This document shows positions 1 through 8,933 of a stretch of 64,000 bases of DNA, one piece after another. Each line of letters begins with the position of its first letter. The stretch's first letter is position 1. The stretch is taken from the NCBI GenBank assembly GCA_963783835.1, contig CAWAOX010000014.1, positions 314,474 through 378,473 on the forward strand. The letters are read 5' to 3'. This stretch comes from CAIQPS01 sp963783835 (GTDB lineage: Bacteria > Actinomycetota > Thermoleophilia > RBG-16-64-13). The translations under genes and the position numbers were made by a program. Under the pieces are notes generated by a model. That model searched no databases and was not told the origin of the DNA. It was given only the letters and a program-made list of their open reading frames with translations.

Positions 1-1097
1 AGGACGGGGGCGGCACCGGCTTGGTCCGGGTCGGACATTCGCCCGATAAGCAGCGAAGGCGCGTTGTCAGGATCGCCCTGCTTGCGGAGCAGGCGCGCTC
101 CGACGATCAGGCCTCCCCGCCCGTCGCCGTCAACCGACACCAGGTGCTCGACCTCTGTTCCCGACGGCAGCGCGGGCGTCACGGCCGAAATCTGGACGGC
201 CTTCAGGCTCTTCATATCGAGTTTGAAACGCTTGAGCTTCATTCCTTCCTTGGGCTTGAAGGTGACCTCTACCGCTTTTCCCAGATCGCGATCGAGGGGT
301 CGCCCGGCCAGCGCCTGTAGCGAGGCCGCCTCCGGAGACCCGTCCGCCTTCTTATTCCCGCTGTCCTTGAACCTGACCAGGAAGACCTGCTCGTGGGCCA
401 CTTCCACGCAGGGGCCGCCATCGGTGGCGAACAGTTCGGTGACCACGTCATCCACAGCAGGCATCCGACCGCTGTGGATCTCCGCGCCCTGCCAATCGAG
501 GCAGACCAGCTTCCGGTCGGAATCGGCGTCGAGGACGTACAAGAGATCGTTGTCGACGGCCAGGAAGCGTGGCTCCGACAGCCGCAGGGGGACGGCCCCC
601 GCCAAAGAGCCGTCTCCGGCCAGCAGGACGAGACGCGAATTCACCGAGTCGAGTATCGCGATCCGTCCATCCGGCGCCACCGCCAGCGCCTCCGGCCCGC
701 GCGTTAGTCCCTCGGCCGGCTGCACCAGCCCGACCTCTCCCGCTCCGTCGCCCCAGGGCAGGGTGGCCAACGCCCGTCCGGGCGGCGGCTCTACCGGGAC
801 TGGCTGGGCAGGGACCGGTTCGGCAGCAGGCTCGGTGCCGTCCGGTTGCACCGGCGCGGGTTGCGCTGTGGGTACCGTCGTCTCCGCCGCGGCGCGGAGG
901 ACGAACCCCGGCACGAAGAACGCGCACATGAGCAGCGCCAGAAGGCTCACCGCGGTCGCCAGCGCGATCAAGGGCGGCGCCCCTATCCGGGCGGCAAGAC
1001 CGCCACCCACCGGCCGGGCCGGCCCGCTTTCGCCCGGCAGCGGTGCTCGCCGTGGGCGTCCCCCACGGCCTCTCCGCGAGCATCTTCTTCGGATCAT
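1..1097 (-). CDS. Membrane-anchored protein with probable beta-propeller-like ectodomain (3' end cut by window edge)
   Basis: The frame is open from an ATG at 1097 to the window edge, about 365 codons, so the C-terminus is missing. A strong Shine-Dalgarno (GAGGAGGAAG) lies just upstream. An Arg-rich cytoplasmic N-terminus of about 40 residues is followed by one hydrophobic segment (core IALATAVSLLALLMCAFFVP) and a Pro/Ala/Glu linker. The extracytoplasmic part has stretches such as EALAVAPDGRIAILDSVN and RFLAVDNDLLYVLDADSD, which resemble NHL or propeller blades. Function is unknown; a type II membrane sensor or scaffold fits. It is divergent from the YmdB gene across a 184-bp intergenic region. 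The start and anchoring are well supported, the fold less so. Confidence 0.7.
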   Translation of the reverse strand, partial: MIRRRCSRRGRGGRPRRAPLPGESGPARPVGGGLAARIGAPPLIALATAVSLLALLMCAFFVPGFVLRAAAETTVPTAQPAPVQPDGTEPAAEPVPAQPVPVEPPPGRALATLPWGDGAGEVGLVQPAEGLTRGPEALAVAPDGRIAILDSVNSRLVLLAGDGSLAGAVPLRLSEPRFLAVDNDLLYVLDADSDRKLVCLDWQGAEIHSGRMPAVDDVVTELFATDGGPCVEVAHEQVFLVRFKDSGNKKADGSPEAASLQALAGRPLDRDLGKAVEVTFKPKEGMKLKRFKLDMKSLKAVQISAVTPALPSGTEVEHLVSVDGDGRGGLIVGARLLRKQGDPDNAPSLLIGRMSDPDQAGAAPV

Positions 1098-1281
1098 GAC
1101 TTCCTCCTCGTCCTAGTGGTTGACCACGGTCCGAGGCTAGGAGGACCCGCCAAGCGCGGCCCATGAGACCTAAGGCGGGTCCTGGCGGCAGGGGCCAGGG
1201 TGTCGCCAAGAGCTCTGGCGGCAGGCGAAGCGGGGTGCTGGCGAGGGCCGGCACAAGCTCAACTGGGGTAAAATCCCGGGC

Positions 1282-2052
1282 ATGATCATCTTGTTCTTTG
1301 CAGACGTGGTGGGAAAGCCGGGGCGTGAGGCCCTCATCGCCAAGCTCCCGGCGCTCAAGGATCGCTACGGGGCCGACGCGGTGGTGGCCAACGGTGAGAA
1401 CGCGACCGACGGGAAGGGCATCAGGCCCGCCCATGCGGAAGCGCTGCTGAACGCCGGCGTGGACGTCATCACCACCGGCAACCATATCTGGAAGCAGCGA
1501 GATGCCTACCGGTATCTCGACGAGCAGCCCAGGGTGGTCAGGCCCTTCAATTTCCTCGGGGCGAACCCCGGAAGAGGCGTCACCGTCGTCGACACCCGCG
1601 CCGGCCGGCTCGGGGTCGTCAACCTGAGCGGCCACCTCTATCTCTACCCCGCGCGCTCGCCGTTCGAGGTCGTCGGCGAGGCCCTGGAGCAATTGCACGG
1701 GGTGCGCAACGTGCTCGTCGATCTCCATGCGGAGGCGACCAGCGAGAAGGTCGCGATGGGGTGGTATCTCGATGGCCAGGTCAGCGTGGTCGTCGGAACC
1801 CACACGCACGTCCGCACGGGCGACGCCCACGTGCTACCCGGCGGGACCGCCTACATCACAGACGTGGGCATGTGCGGCCCGCGAGACTCGGTCATCGGCG
1901 TCAAAAAGGAGCTGGTGCTCGAGCGCTTCGTTACGCAACTGCCCGTCCGCTTTGAAGTGGCCGACGGGGATGTGTGGCTGGAAGGCGTGGTCGTGGAGCT
2001 AGGCGAGGATGGCCGCGCTCTGAGCATCGAGCCTTTTGAGGAGCCTGCCTAG
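1282..2052 (+). CDS. YmdB-family metallophosphoesterase (TIGR00282)
   Basis: A 256-residue protein of the length usual for the YmdB family, dinuclear-metal phosphoesterases that hydrolyse 2',3'-cyclic nucleotides and, in Bacillus, influence biofilm and sporulation decisions. Visible metal-site motifs are Asp8 (FADVVGKPGR), GEN at 38-40, GNH at 66-68, His149 in DLHAE and GTHTH at 172-176. The ATG at 1282 begins right at the conserved N-terminal strand, so the start is secure. In many genomes this gene follows rny (RNase Y); here no rny is adjacent. Its 3' end overlaps the convergent NAD(P)-binding gene by 4 nt. The product is most likely cytoplasmic. Confidence 0.93.
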   Translation: MIILFFADVVGKPGREALIAKLPALKDRYGADAVVANGENATDGKGIRPAHAEALLNAGVDVITTGNHIWKQRDAYRYLDEQPRVVRPFNFLGANPGRGVTVVDTRAGRLGVVNLSGHLYLYPARSPFEVVGEALEQLHGVRNVLVDLHAEATSEKVAMGWYLDGQVSVVVGTHTHVRTGDAHVLPGGTAYITDVGMCGPRDSVIGVKKELVLERFVTQLPVRFEVADGDVWLEGVVVELGEDGRALSIEPFEEPA

Positions 2053-2693
2053 TACGCTACGCAGAAGCGCTTGCGCGTGTGTTTCGGCTCCTCAAGCTCG
2101 TCGATCATGGCTACCGCGTAGTCCTGCGTGGAGATCCGGCACTGACCCTCGGCGTCGACGAGAAGCTGGTCTCCTCCCAGACGGAAGACCCCCGTTCTCT
2201 CCCCGGGCGCGAACGTCATCGCCGGGCTGAGGAAGGTCCAGTCGAGATCGGGTTCTTCCTTGAGCAGGTAGAGGAACTGGCGGGTGCCGCCCGCTCCCCC
2301 TTTCCATTCCGGCGGAAAGTCGGGCTGATCGATGAGTTCCTGGCCGGGCGCCACCTGCAGACTCCCTGCTCCCCCGACCACCAGCAGCCGCTTCAAGCCC
2401 GCCTTCTTGGTCGCTGCGATGATCGATCCTGCGCCAGCCACCATCCGCTCGAACACGTCGCCCGGCATCGTGCGGTCCGGGTTGTAGGCGGCGATGACCG
2501 CGTCGTGGCCGGCAAGGAAGCCGGCGAGGGCGTCGGTGTCCATGATGTCGCACTGCTGAGCCGTCAGGCCTGGGCGGACGGGCAGCCGCTCGGTCCGGCG
2601 GACGATGGCGGTCACCTCATGTTGTCGGTTGAGGGCCTCGTTGAGTAGTTGCGACCCCACGAACCCTGTTGCTCCGATCAAAGCGATCTTCAT
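2049..2693 (-). CDS. NAD(P)-dependent epimerase-like protein (atypical SDR, NAD(P)H-binding)
   Basis: 214 residues beginning MKIALIGATGFVG, the glycine-rich Rossmann motif (GATGFVG at 7-13) of atypical short-chain dehydrogenases of the YwnB/NmrA-like NAD(P)H-binding type. Further family-like stretches are LLVVGGAGSL and FLSPAMTFAPGERTG. There is no classical YxxxK catalytic pair, so it may be an NAD(P)H sensor or a small-molecule reductase; no substrate can be named. It lies 43 nt downstream, in the transcribed direction, of the DUF1015 gene and could share its transcript. Confidence 0.85.
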   Translation of the reverse strand: MKIALIGATGFVGSQLLNEALNRQHEVTAIVRRTERLPVRPGLTAQQCDIMDTDALAGFLAGHDAVIAAYNPDRTMPGDVFERMVAGAGSIIAATKKAGLKRLLVVGGAGSLQVAPGQELIDQPDFPPEWKGGAGGTRQFLYLLKEEPDLDWTFLSPAMTFAPGERTGVFRLGGDQLLVDAEGQCRISTQDYAVAMIDELEEPKHTRKRFCVAY

Positions 2694-2736
2694 AGCGATC
2701 CTCCCCCCTGTGATGTTTCTCTGTCAGTCGTGAGCG

Positions 2737-4098
2737 CTAGAGCAGGCCGGCCAGGTCCTGGAAGACCAGCCCGGTGGGCAGTTTCGGATAGAAGAAGGTC
2801 GCTTTCTGCGGCATCCGTTCTCCGGCGAGGGCCACCTCGCGGACTTGCTCCAGCCCGGTGGGGTTCATGAAGAAGCCGGCCTGGAACTCGCCGCTCTCGA
2901 GCCTCTCGAAAGCGTCTCCCGCATCCTTGAAGAAGGTGACGTGCTCTTCGACGGCGGGGCCCTCCGAGGGGATGCTCAGAGCCGGCTCGAGTATCAGTTT
3001 CTGCAGAACGGTCACGTCAAGCTCCTGATAGGCCGCCGTCCGGCCGGGAGTCGCCTGGGCGATCGCGTCGCGATCGAGGAGCCGGAGTCCATACGCCGCA
3101 CCGGCGGTGGGCGCCCACACTCCAAAAGCTCCTCGGGGGTGCGCGGCCAGGTAGCCCTCGATGCGTTCGCGCACCCCGGTGGCACCAGGCCCCGCTGGGC
3201 CGAGAGGCTCGACCGCGAACGTCCCGGCCAGTGCTTGCGCCAACGCCGCCACCTTCGCCGGGTCGACCCCCGCCACAAGCCGGTGTGTCGCGTAGATGGC
3301 AAGCCCCGGGTCGGCCATGTTGCTGAGGTAGGCGAGCACGTAGTCGTAGGCGGGAGGCGCACCGCTCTTCTCCGCCTCGCGGGAGCCCGCCTGCTCCCCG
3401 CTTCGCCGCCTCCGATGGTCGCGATAGCGCAGGGCGGTCTCGTACCGGTGATGACCGTCGGCGATGACGAAACGAGCGGCCGCCAGATTCAGCGCAACGG
3501 ACTCGAGCAGAGCGGGGTCGGACGTCGGCCAGAGCTTCGTAACGTTGTTCTCCTCATCGGTGATCACGGTCGCGGGAGCCCCGGCGCCGGGTCCGGCCGA
3601 CCAGGCGGAAGTGACCTCATCGCCGGGAAGGTCGTAGAGTAGGAATACCGGGCTGAGGCTCATCCCGGTGGCGTCGATCAGTTCGAAACGGTCCTGCTTC
3701 GGAGCGGCAAAGGTCTGCTCGTGCGGGTACACCACCCCTTCGGAGAACTGGTGGAGGCGGACGGCCGCGAGAAACCCGTGTCGCACTCTGGCCCGGCCGT
3801 CCGGACCGGTGAACTCCTCCTCGACGAACGTGAGAGTCGGCGCCTGGTCGCGGATCAGAACACCGGACTCCAGCCACTCCCGCAGTTGGGTCGCCGCTCG
3901 CGTGTAGCGGTTGTCGCAGTAGTTGTCGCTCGGCGTCGTCATTCCCAGATCGACCCGCACCACGTTGTATCGGCTCCGGGCGTACAGGCGGGACTGAAGG
4001 CCGGGCCCGATGACGTCGTAGGGAGGCGCCACCAGCTGGGCCGGATCACCGGCGGTGGGAGCGTAGCGCCAAGCGCGGAATGGAGCGACAGTTTCCAC
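2737..4098 (-). CDS. DUF1015 family protein (COG4198)
   Basis: 453 residues starting METVAPFRAWRYAP and continuing APPYDVIG, the typical opening of DUF1015 proteins. Family-typical blocks follow: NVVRVDLG, YPHEQTFAAPKQDR, VIADGHHRYETALRYRD and, near the C-terminus, FFYPKLPTGLVFQDL. The HEQT and DGHHRYET blocks are probably catalytic or ligand-binding, since they are the most conserved polar segments. The biochemical role of the family is not firmly established. It is transcribed away from the promoter at 4141-4169 and is followed by the NAD(P)-binding gene. The ATG start coincides with the conserved N-terminus. Confidence 0.9.
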   Translation of the reverse strand: METVAPFRAWRYAPTAGDPAQLVAPPYDVIGPGLQSRLYARSRYNVVRVDLGMTTPSDNYCDNRYTRAATQLREWLESGVLIRDQAPTLTFVEEEFTGPDGRARVRHGFLAAVRLHQFSEGVVYPHEQTFAAPKQDRFELIDATGMSLSPVFLLYDLPGDEVTSAWSAGPGAGAPATVITDEENNVTKLWPTSDPALLESVALNLAAARFVIADGHHRYETALRYRDHRRRRSGEQAGSREAEKSGAPPAYDYVLAYLSNMADPGLAIYATHRLVAGVDPAKVAALAQALAGTFAVEPLGPAGPGATGVRERIEGYLAAHPRGAFGVWAPTAGAAYGLRLLDRDAIAQATPGRTAAYQELDVTVLQKLILEPALSIPSEGPAVEEHVTFFKDAGDAFERLESGEFQAGFFMNPTGLEQVREVALAGERMPQKATFFYPKLPTGLVFQDLAGLL

Positions 4099-4140
4099 AT
4101 GCCGAATGATAGCAGCGTAGCGGAGGCCGGCCCGATAGCG

Positions 4141-4169
4141 TTGCGTCTGGCGTATTCAATCGTTAGATT
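4141..4169 (+). promoter_or_regulatory. Predicted sigma70-type promoter for the 4240-5169 gene pair
   Basis: TTGCGT at 4141-4146 and TAGATT at 4164-4169 are separated by 17 bp in the gap between the divergent DUF1015 gene and the gene starting at 4240. Transcription would start about 65 nt before the ATG. This is a pattern match only. Confidence 0.45.
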
Positions 4170-4239
4170 GGGAAAAGGAGAGTTGTTGATTCGAAGCGGC
4201 GCCCGACCTCACGGCGGGCCGGGGAAAGAGGGTGCGCAC

Positions 4240-4659
4240 ATGGGATTCACGGACAAGGTCGGAAACGGACTGGAGCAGGCCGCCCGGGAGATCGAGAAGG
4301 CTCTCGACAAAGGCAAGACGAAGGTTGGCGAGATCCAGATAGAGATGCAGATGGACGGGCTGGCCAAGAAGCTCGGCTATCTCGTGTTCGACTTCTACCG
4401 GGGGCGCGCGGTCGACCAGACAGTGCGCCAGAAGGTGCTGGACGACCTTTCACGGCTGGAAGACCAGCTGTGGAAGATAAGGACAGAAGCCGCCGCCAAG
4501 GCCGAAGCGGACGCCCAGGCGAGAGCGACTGCCCGGGAGCGGTCGGCTACTGCCCAGCCCTCGGGCTGGGATGAGACGCCACCGCCCGCGGGGGACGCGG
4601 GGAGCACGGCGCAACAGACCGGGCCGGACGGGGAGATCCTCCGCCCGCCCAATCCGTAA
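4240..4659 (+). CDS. Hypothetical alpha-helical protein with acidic/Pro-rich tail
   Basis: 139 residues from an ATG at 4240. The frame is open further upstream, but that part overlaps the divergent DUF1015 gene and its promoter region, so the longer reading is unlikely. Residues 1-100 are charged and helical (DKVGNGLEQAAREIEKALDK, then a segment rich in Glu, Lys and Ala), probably coiled coil. The last 40 residues are disordered, ending in a Pro/Gly-rich tail. The stop overlaps the ribosome-binding site of the next gene (TAAGGAGG), so the two are probably co-transcribed and translationally coupled. I do not recognise a family. Confidence 0.75.
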   Translation: MGFTDKVGNGLEQAAREIEKALDKGKTKVGEIQIEMQMDGLAKKLGYLVFDFYRGRAVDQTVRQKVLDDLSRLEDQLWKIRTEAAAKAEADAQARATARERSATAQPSGWDETPPPAGDAGSTAQQTGPDGEILRPPNP

Positions 4660-4671
4660 GGAGGGGCGCCC

Positions 4672-5169
4672 GTGGCTGAGGGGACAATCGATCCGGGCTA
4701 CGCTGACTTCGTCGCTCTCGTAGCGGGCGAGCAGCAGGTGCGCGACCGGCTTGCGGCCGGAGAGCGTCTGCGTCTGCAGACTCCCTTCCGGTATCCGGGA
4801 CGGCGGGGAGTTGTATCGGTAGAACTGGTGCCGGGCCCCGCCGTAGCCGCCGGTCCGCGCGCGGTCCGCCTCACCGACGGCGGCGATCTGATCAAGAGCC
4901 TTGACGAGCAGGGTCTCGACTTGGCGATCGACATGGTCGTCAGCAAGACCGTGTTCCATGCGGTCAAAGAAGTGGAGGGCGCGGGCATCGGCTCGGGGGA
5001 GGTCTACCTCGAGACGACGTCGGACGCGGTGATCACCGATCTGTGGCGTTTCCTCCAGCTCGTGAACGAGCTGATCGGGCTGCGGCACTCCAAGTACAAG
5101 GACGCCCTTCTTCAGCTGTCGCGCCGGCCGGAGGGTGGTCCGGACCTCATCGGCTGGGAAGAACGCTGA
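4672..5169 (+). CDS. DUF1828-like conserved hypothetical protein
   Basis: 165 residues from a GTG at 4672, preceded by AAGGAGGGG overlapping the previous stop. The central part (LQTPFRYPGRRGVVSVEL, then RAVRLTDGGDLIKSLDEQGL) resembles the DUF1828 pattern, in which a short beta-rich 'TPF..DGD' segment is followed by 'LTDGGET'. No catalytic motif is evident. DUF1828 proteins are sometimes found beside phage or toxin-antitoxin genes; here the partner is a helical hypothetical protein. Family assignment is from memory of the motif and is moderately secure; coding status is secure. Confidence 0.72.
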   Translation: MAEGTIDPGYADFVALVAGEQQVRDRLAAGERLRLQTPFRYPGRRGVVSVELVPGPAVAAGPRAVRLTDGGDLIKSLDEQGLDLAIDMVVSKTVFHAVKEVEGAGIGSGEVYLETTSDAVITDLWRFLQLVNELIGLRHSKYKDALLQLSRRPEGGPDLIGWEER

Positions 5170-5214
5170 ACGCGGCTGGGCTGCCATGCCGGTCCCGAAG
5201 CCCGGCCGCCGTTC

Positions 5215-5598
5215 CTAGCTGGGGTTCCGGTCTCGCCTGCCCCTGGTCTCGGTAGTGACGATCGTGTCGAGCCCCTCGAACGTCTCGAGCACGCTGGCGA
5301 AACCTTCTTCAACGGCGAGAGAGAGGTAGGCGGCCTGCGCCCTATCGAGCACCACCATCTGTTCACGCCAGCACTCAGGGCACCACAGCCGGACCTGCCA
5401 GCACGACTGGTCCTGCTTCGTCCAGTCGGATGCCTGGACGAGGGGCGACGAACAGTAGCGGCAGAAGACAGCAAGAGCTGCGGCGGGGCGAGGTTGATTG
5501 TCGCTTCTACTGGTCACACTACAGCTATCGGCCGGAGGGGGTCTCCGGTTTAGCAGGCGGCCGGTAGGACGGACCGACCCCGGGCGAGCCAGGCTCAT
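5215..5598 (-). CDS. Small zinc-ribbon-like hypothetical protein
   Basis: 127 residues as the longest frame. The conserved-looking part begins after residue 28, where a GTG at 5517 is an alternative start, because residues 1-27 are Arg/Pro-rich and low in complexity. A CRYCSS pair and a later CPECWRE pair form a CxxC...CxxC zinc-ribbon arrangement, with WQVRLW between them. The C-terminal half (VEEGFASVLETFEGLDTIV) is helical. Neither candidate start has a good ribosome-binding site. Convergent with the preceding plus-strand pair; function unknown. Confidence 0.55.
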   Translation of the reverse strand: MSLARPGSVRPTGRLLNRRPPPADSCSVTSRSDNQPRPAAALAVFCRYCSSPLVQASDWTKQDQSCWQVRLWCPECWREQMVVLDRAQAAYLSLAVEEGFASVLETFEGLDTIVTTETRGRRDRNPS

Positions 5599-5691
5599 GC
5601 CGGTGAGGCAGGCCCAGCGAGTTCGAGTTGCCGGTAGATCACGCGGACGACGAGCACGTTAGACCAGCACATATCGTGGCGGAGGCGCTCT

Positions 5692-6498
5692 ATGGACACG
5701 TTTCGCGGCAAGGCCGTTCTCATCACCGGTGCCGGGACTGGCATTGGCAGATCGATGGCATTGATGCTGGCAGATGAGAAGGCTGACCTCGCGCTTGTGG
5801 ATATCAACTCGGAGATGGTGCGCGAGACGCAGTCCGATTGCCAGGCTAGGGGAGCTAGAACCGCGGCCTACTACTGCGATATGGGGGCCAAAGCTGATAT
5901 TGAAGGCATGCTTGAGCAGGTGTCGGATGCCCTCGGCCTTGTGGACATACTCATAAACAACGCCGGTACAGTGGTGGGAAAGTACGCCCATCAGTATGAG
6001 TATGACGACCTAAAGCAGACCATGCTGGTGAACTTCGTTGGCGGTGCCTACCTCACGAGGCTCGTTCTGCCCGACATGATGAGACGCAACGAAGGACATA
6101 TCGTGAATATCGCTTCGGCGATTGGGCTCGTGGCCATGCCGCGTATGGGAGAGTACGTAGCGTCGAAGTTCGCGATCGTCGGCTTCACCGATACCCTTCG
6201 GATGGAACTGAAGAAGGCAGGGTATCCAGGGATCAAGACGCTCTGCGTGTGCCCGACGGGCGTCGACACCGGCTTGTTTCCCGGCTACAAGGCCCCTCGT
6301 CTCACGCCCCTGCTGAAGCCCGAGGCTGTGGCTCGGGAAGTGCTGAAGGCCATCAGAAAGGACAAGTCCCATCTGCAGATCCCTCTCATCGCCAAAATGA
6401 TCCCCGCGATAAAGTTGCTCCCGGTTTCTGTTCAGGACGCAATCCTGCGGACGACCGGGTTCTCCAGCAGCATGGATGGGTTCAAAGCGCGGGGATAG
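5692..6498 (+). CDS. Short-chain dehydrogenase/reductase (classical SDR)
   Basis: 268 residues. The cofactor motif TGAGTGIG is at 12-19 and NNAG at 89-92. Ser142 and the YxxxK pair (Tyr155, Lys159) complete the catalytic triad, followed by the CPTGVDTGLF segment after strand 6. Asp37 at the end of strand 2 (LALVDIN) suggests NAD(H) preference. The C-terminal extension (PLIAKMIPAIKLLPVSVQDAI) resembles membrane-associating SDRs acting on lipid or steroid-like substrates, but the substrate cannot be stated. The ATG follows GGCGGAGG by 6-7 nt. It appears monocistronic, with 690 bp of non-coding or degenerate DNA downstream. Confidence 0.92.
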   Translation: MDTFRGKAVLITGAGTGIGRSMALMLADEKADLALVDINSEMVRETQSDCQARGARTAAYYCDMGAKADIEGMLEQVSDALGLVDILINNAGTVVGKYAHQYEYDDLKQTMLVNFVGGAYLTRLVLPDMMRRNEGHIVNIASAIGLVAMPRMGEYVASKFAIVGFTDTLRMELKKAGYPGIKTLCVCPTGVDTGLFPGYKAPRLTPLLKPEAVAREVLKAIRKDKSHLQIPLIAKMIPAIKLLPVSVQDAILRTTGFSSSMDGFKARG

Positions 6499-7188
6499 TA
6501 CGGTTCTTCTCGGCCATCGGGCTGCTCATTCCGGGAGTTCTCGCGCAGCGTAGCGGCAGTGCCTCTTGCTACTGCAATTGGACTCGCCTAGTTTGACTAT
6601 GTAAGGAACGATCTGCGCGGGACTGTCACCAGCCAGGCGTGTTTACCTGGATCGAGCGGTCGGACGAACCTGCCCCGGGGGGCCGACTTCGCCTGGTGAG
6701 TGATGCGGGCCGAGCCTGCGCTAAATGGAGGAGAAGCCGTGGCTCGAGGTCCACTGTCACGTGAGCGGAGGCGTCGGCGGCCGTATCCTTGTCACCGGCC
6801 ACGATCGTCAGTGCTCGGACCAATCGGTCTTAGTCGTGTTTAAACGCGTCTTCGGGACAAACGTAGCGTGCGCGCTCAGGGACTCCGACTTCATTCATGG
6901 GCCGCTCACCCAAACGGGATGCACTTCCGCCTTTCAAGAAGGTGTTGCCGTCCGCGTTCATCTTCGCCAGCCCGTCTCTGCATCTCCATTGTCCTGCTTC
7001 CGACATAGACTCGTACGAGAGGGTCGAATTGTTGACAGGGGCAAGAATCAACCGGCCGAACTGGCGGGGATGAAGTTCCACCTTTGGTCGTATTCCCCCT
7101 GCCCCCCGGACGGCTTACGCTGCGTCTCCCCGGTCGGGAGCGCCGCCGGGGCCGGGTCGCAGCCAAACAGGCGAGGATGAGGAAGACC
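6499..7188. other. 690-bp stretch without a convincing gene
   Basis: Short frames occur on both strands (for example 6725-7180 plus, 6830-7081 minus), but none has a recognisable domain, a good ribosome-binding site or the codon pattern of the neighbours. The last 130 bp (about 7065-7188) resemble the DNA upstream of the intact ssb at 9955-10066, including TTTGGTCGTATTC here against TTTGGTTGTATTC there. That part is therefore the duplicated ssb promoter/leader. The rest may be decayed sequence. Confidence 0.5.
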
Positions 7189-7329
7189 ATGAACAGCGTG
7201 CATCTGATCGGCCGTCTGGCCACCGACGTGGAGGTCAAGGAGGTGAACGGGGGGTCCAAGGTCAGCAGCTTCATTCTGGCAGTCGATCGGAACGCGGAAG
7301 AGGCGGACTTCGCGATTCCACGTCATTGA
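7189..7329 (+). pseudogene. Truncated duplicate of short ssb (single-stranded DNA-binding protein)
   Basis: The ATG at 7189 opens 46 codons. The first 41 residues are identical to the intact ssb at 10067 (MNSVHLIGRLATDVEVKEVN, then GGSKVSSFILAVDRNAEEAD). The frame then leaves the homology after ...EEADF and stops within five residues (AIPRH). The OB-fold is thus cut at about half its length and cannot be functional as SSB. Nucleotide differences between the copies are mostly synonymous (CAT/CAC, CGT/CGC), so the duplication is not recent. The upstream leader is duplicated as well. Confidence 0.85.
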
Positions 7330-7454
7330 CTGGGTCATTCCAGGGCCAGCCCGCTATCATTTGATCCCCAGAGAACCGCTATTCGGCGAGACGGCGGCCA
7401 AGAAGTGGGCGCGCGCCGGGTCGGGACGGGTCGAATAACCCCGTCTCGAAACGC

Positions 7455-8096
7455 CTACGGGGCTAGACCTCGAGCCAGGATATCCAAAGCACCCGCCGCC
7501 GGAACGGGGAAGTCCCCGTGAGCGCTCGGCCCTCCGTCGGGCGCGAAGTTGGCCCATAGGGCTCGCTCCATCCCGGCAGCAAAGGGTATGGACGCAACCA
7601 CGGCGGCCGCCTCCGTAGCGTCTACGTCGAGCCTGATCCTGCCGAGTTCCTGCTCCCCCCGGATGTACTCAGCCACGATCGCAACCGGTTCCGGTCGCAC
7701 GAACCCCTCGGGGGACTTCTCGCGCACGTAGGAGTCGAAGCTTCTGCTGAGGTCCGGGTCGGCCCACGTGGACGCCATTAGCGACGACAAGTCTCCCTGC
7801 ATCTGCCCCATCAACAAGAACAGGTACTCCAGGTTGTCGCGCACCGTGTTCTGACCGGCACGCTCCGGGAGTCGCCTGAGCTCCTTCCCTGTATCTAGGA
7901 CGAGAGACAGGAACACTTGATGGAATAGTTCGTACTTGTCGGTGAAGTGCCGATACATGGTGCCTTCGGACAGCCCGGCTCTGCGGGCGATCTCACGGGT
8001 GGTAGCCCGGGCAAAACCGCGCTCCACAAACGCCGCGAGAGCTGCGTCCATCAGAGCCTGGCGGGTCGGACCGGTATGTGTTGGCGTCGGATTCAC
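7455..8096 (-). CDS. TetR/AcrR family transcriptional regulator
   Basis: About 213 residues from a GTG at 8096, chosen because AAGGAGG lies 5 nt upstream; an in-frame ATG at 8117 has no such site. The N-terminal TetR helix-turn-helix reads TTREIARRAGLSEGTMYRHF followed by TDKYELF, and the helical C-terminal ligand domain is of normal length. It is the third gene downstream of an ABC ATPase and permease on the same strand, so it probably represses its own transporter operon. The two near-palindromes at 9896-9911 and 9932-9947 are the likely operators. The inducer is unknown. Confidence 0.92.
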   Translation of the reverse strand: MNPTPTHTGPTRQALMDAALAAFVERGFARATTREIARRAGLSEGTMYRHFTDKYELFHQVFLSLVLDTGKELRRLPERAGQNTVRDNLEYLFLLMGQMQGDLSSLMASTWADPDLSRSFDSYVREKSPEGFVRPEPVAIVAEYIRGEQELGRIRLDVDATEAAAVVASIPFAAGMERALWANFAPDGGPSAHGDFPVPAAGALDILARGLAP

Positions 8097-8137
8097 GGGA
8101 CCTCCTTCAGGCTCCATCTCAGCTCATCTGGCACGGC

Positions 8138-8933
8138 TCACGCCGTGATGTCTCGCCGCCGGAACGTGACTGCCGTTATCACCAGCGTGACGACCACATA
8201 CCCGACGGCCACCATCAGGCCTGTGGCGAAGGACATGTCGTCTGTGCCTCCCGCCGCCACGGTCCCGAAGGAAGATCCGGGAAGCCATTTCGCTCCACTG
8301 TCAAGCAGCAGGGTCAATATCATCTCGAACACCAGTAAGTAGCCAATCCCCACGGCGATGGAGAGTCCCGTGCTTCGCGTCATGACTCCGACGAAGAGCC
8401 CGATGAACCCCCACATGAGGGCCGCGAGAGTCAGATGCAGATAGCCATTGAGGAGGGTCTGGGCCATGTCCGTGCGCCACGCCTCCGCGGATATCCCTGT
8501 TGCTCCCGCCACGGCGGGGGAGGCGATCAGGACGAGTAGGGTTGTCGCGAGGGTGGCGATGCACGTGAACAGCACGAGGGCGACCACCTTGCCACCGAGC
8601 AGTCTCAGACGGTTGGGCTGGGCCTGGACGAGCAGCCGTATCAGCCCGTTCGAGTAGTCAGAAGAGGCGAAGATGGCCCACACCACGAGGGCCACGAGTC
8701 CCCACATGTTGGACGCCAACTTGCAGTCCCGCGAACATGCCATCGGGGGCCTCCAGCGTTGACACCGACACGCTCGGGCCGCCCGGCATCGTCACCCCCG
8801 AGTCCGCGGTCGCGGTGAAGAAGACGATGAAGGTCACGATGAGTCCCAACGCGGCCATCAGGCCGATACCCCCGAGGATGTAGTTGCGGCTCATCAGTCG
8901 GGTCCATTCGCAGCGGAACTCGCGCCACATCAC
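8138..8933 (-). pseudogene. ABC-2 type permease subunit, single frameshift
   Basis: The N-terminal part starts at a GTG at 8933, overlapping the ATPase stop (MMWREFRCEWTRLMSRNYIL plus one membrane segment). It continues in a second frame to 8138 with about five further hydrophobic helices (GLVALVVWAIFASSDYSNGL, then SYSNGLIRLL-like coupling segments) and the ending FRRRDITA. The two frames join at 8716-8722, where removing one T restores GLQVASNMWG. The length, 796 nt, is 265 codons plus one base. With the correction it is a 264-residue ABC-2 permease pairing with the adjacent ATPase. The shift may be a sequence error or a real loss of function. Confidence 0.8.

Noticed and set aside
448..1830. 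A 460-residue minus-strand frame overlapping the YmdB gene
   Set aside because: It is antisense of a solid YmdB gene, with biased Arg/Gly/Ala composition and no domain. The real minus-strand gene is in the frame starting at 1097.
6725..7180. A 151-residue plus-strand frame
   Set aside because: No family features or codon bias like neighbours, and its end overlaps the duplicated ssb leader.
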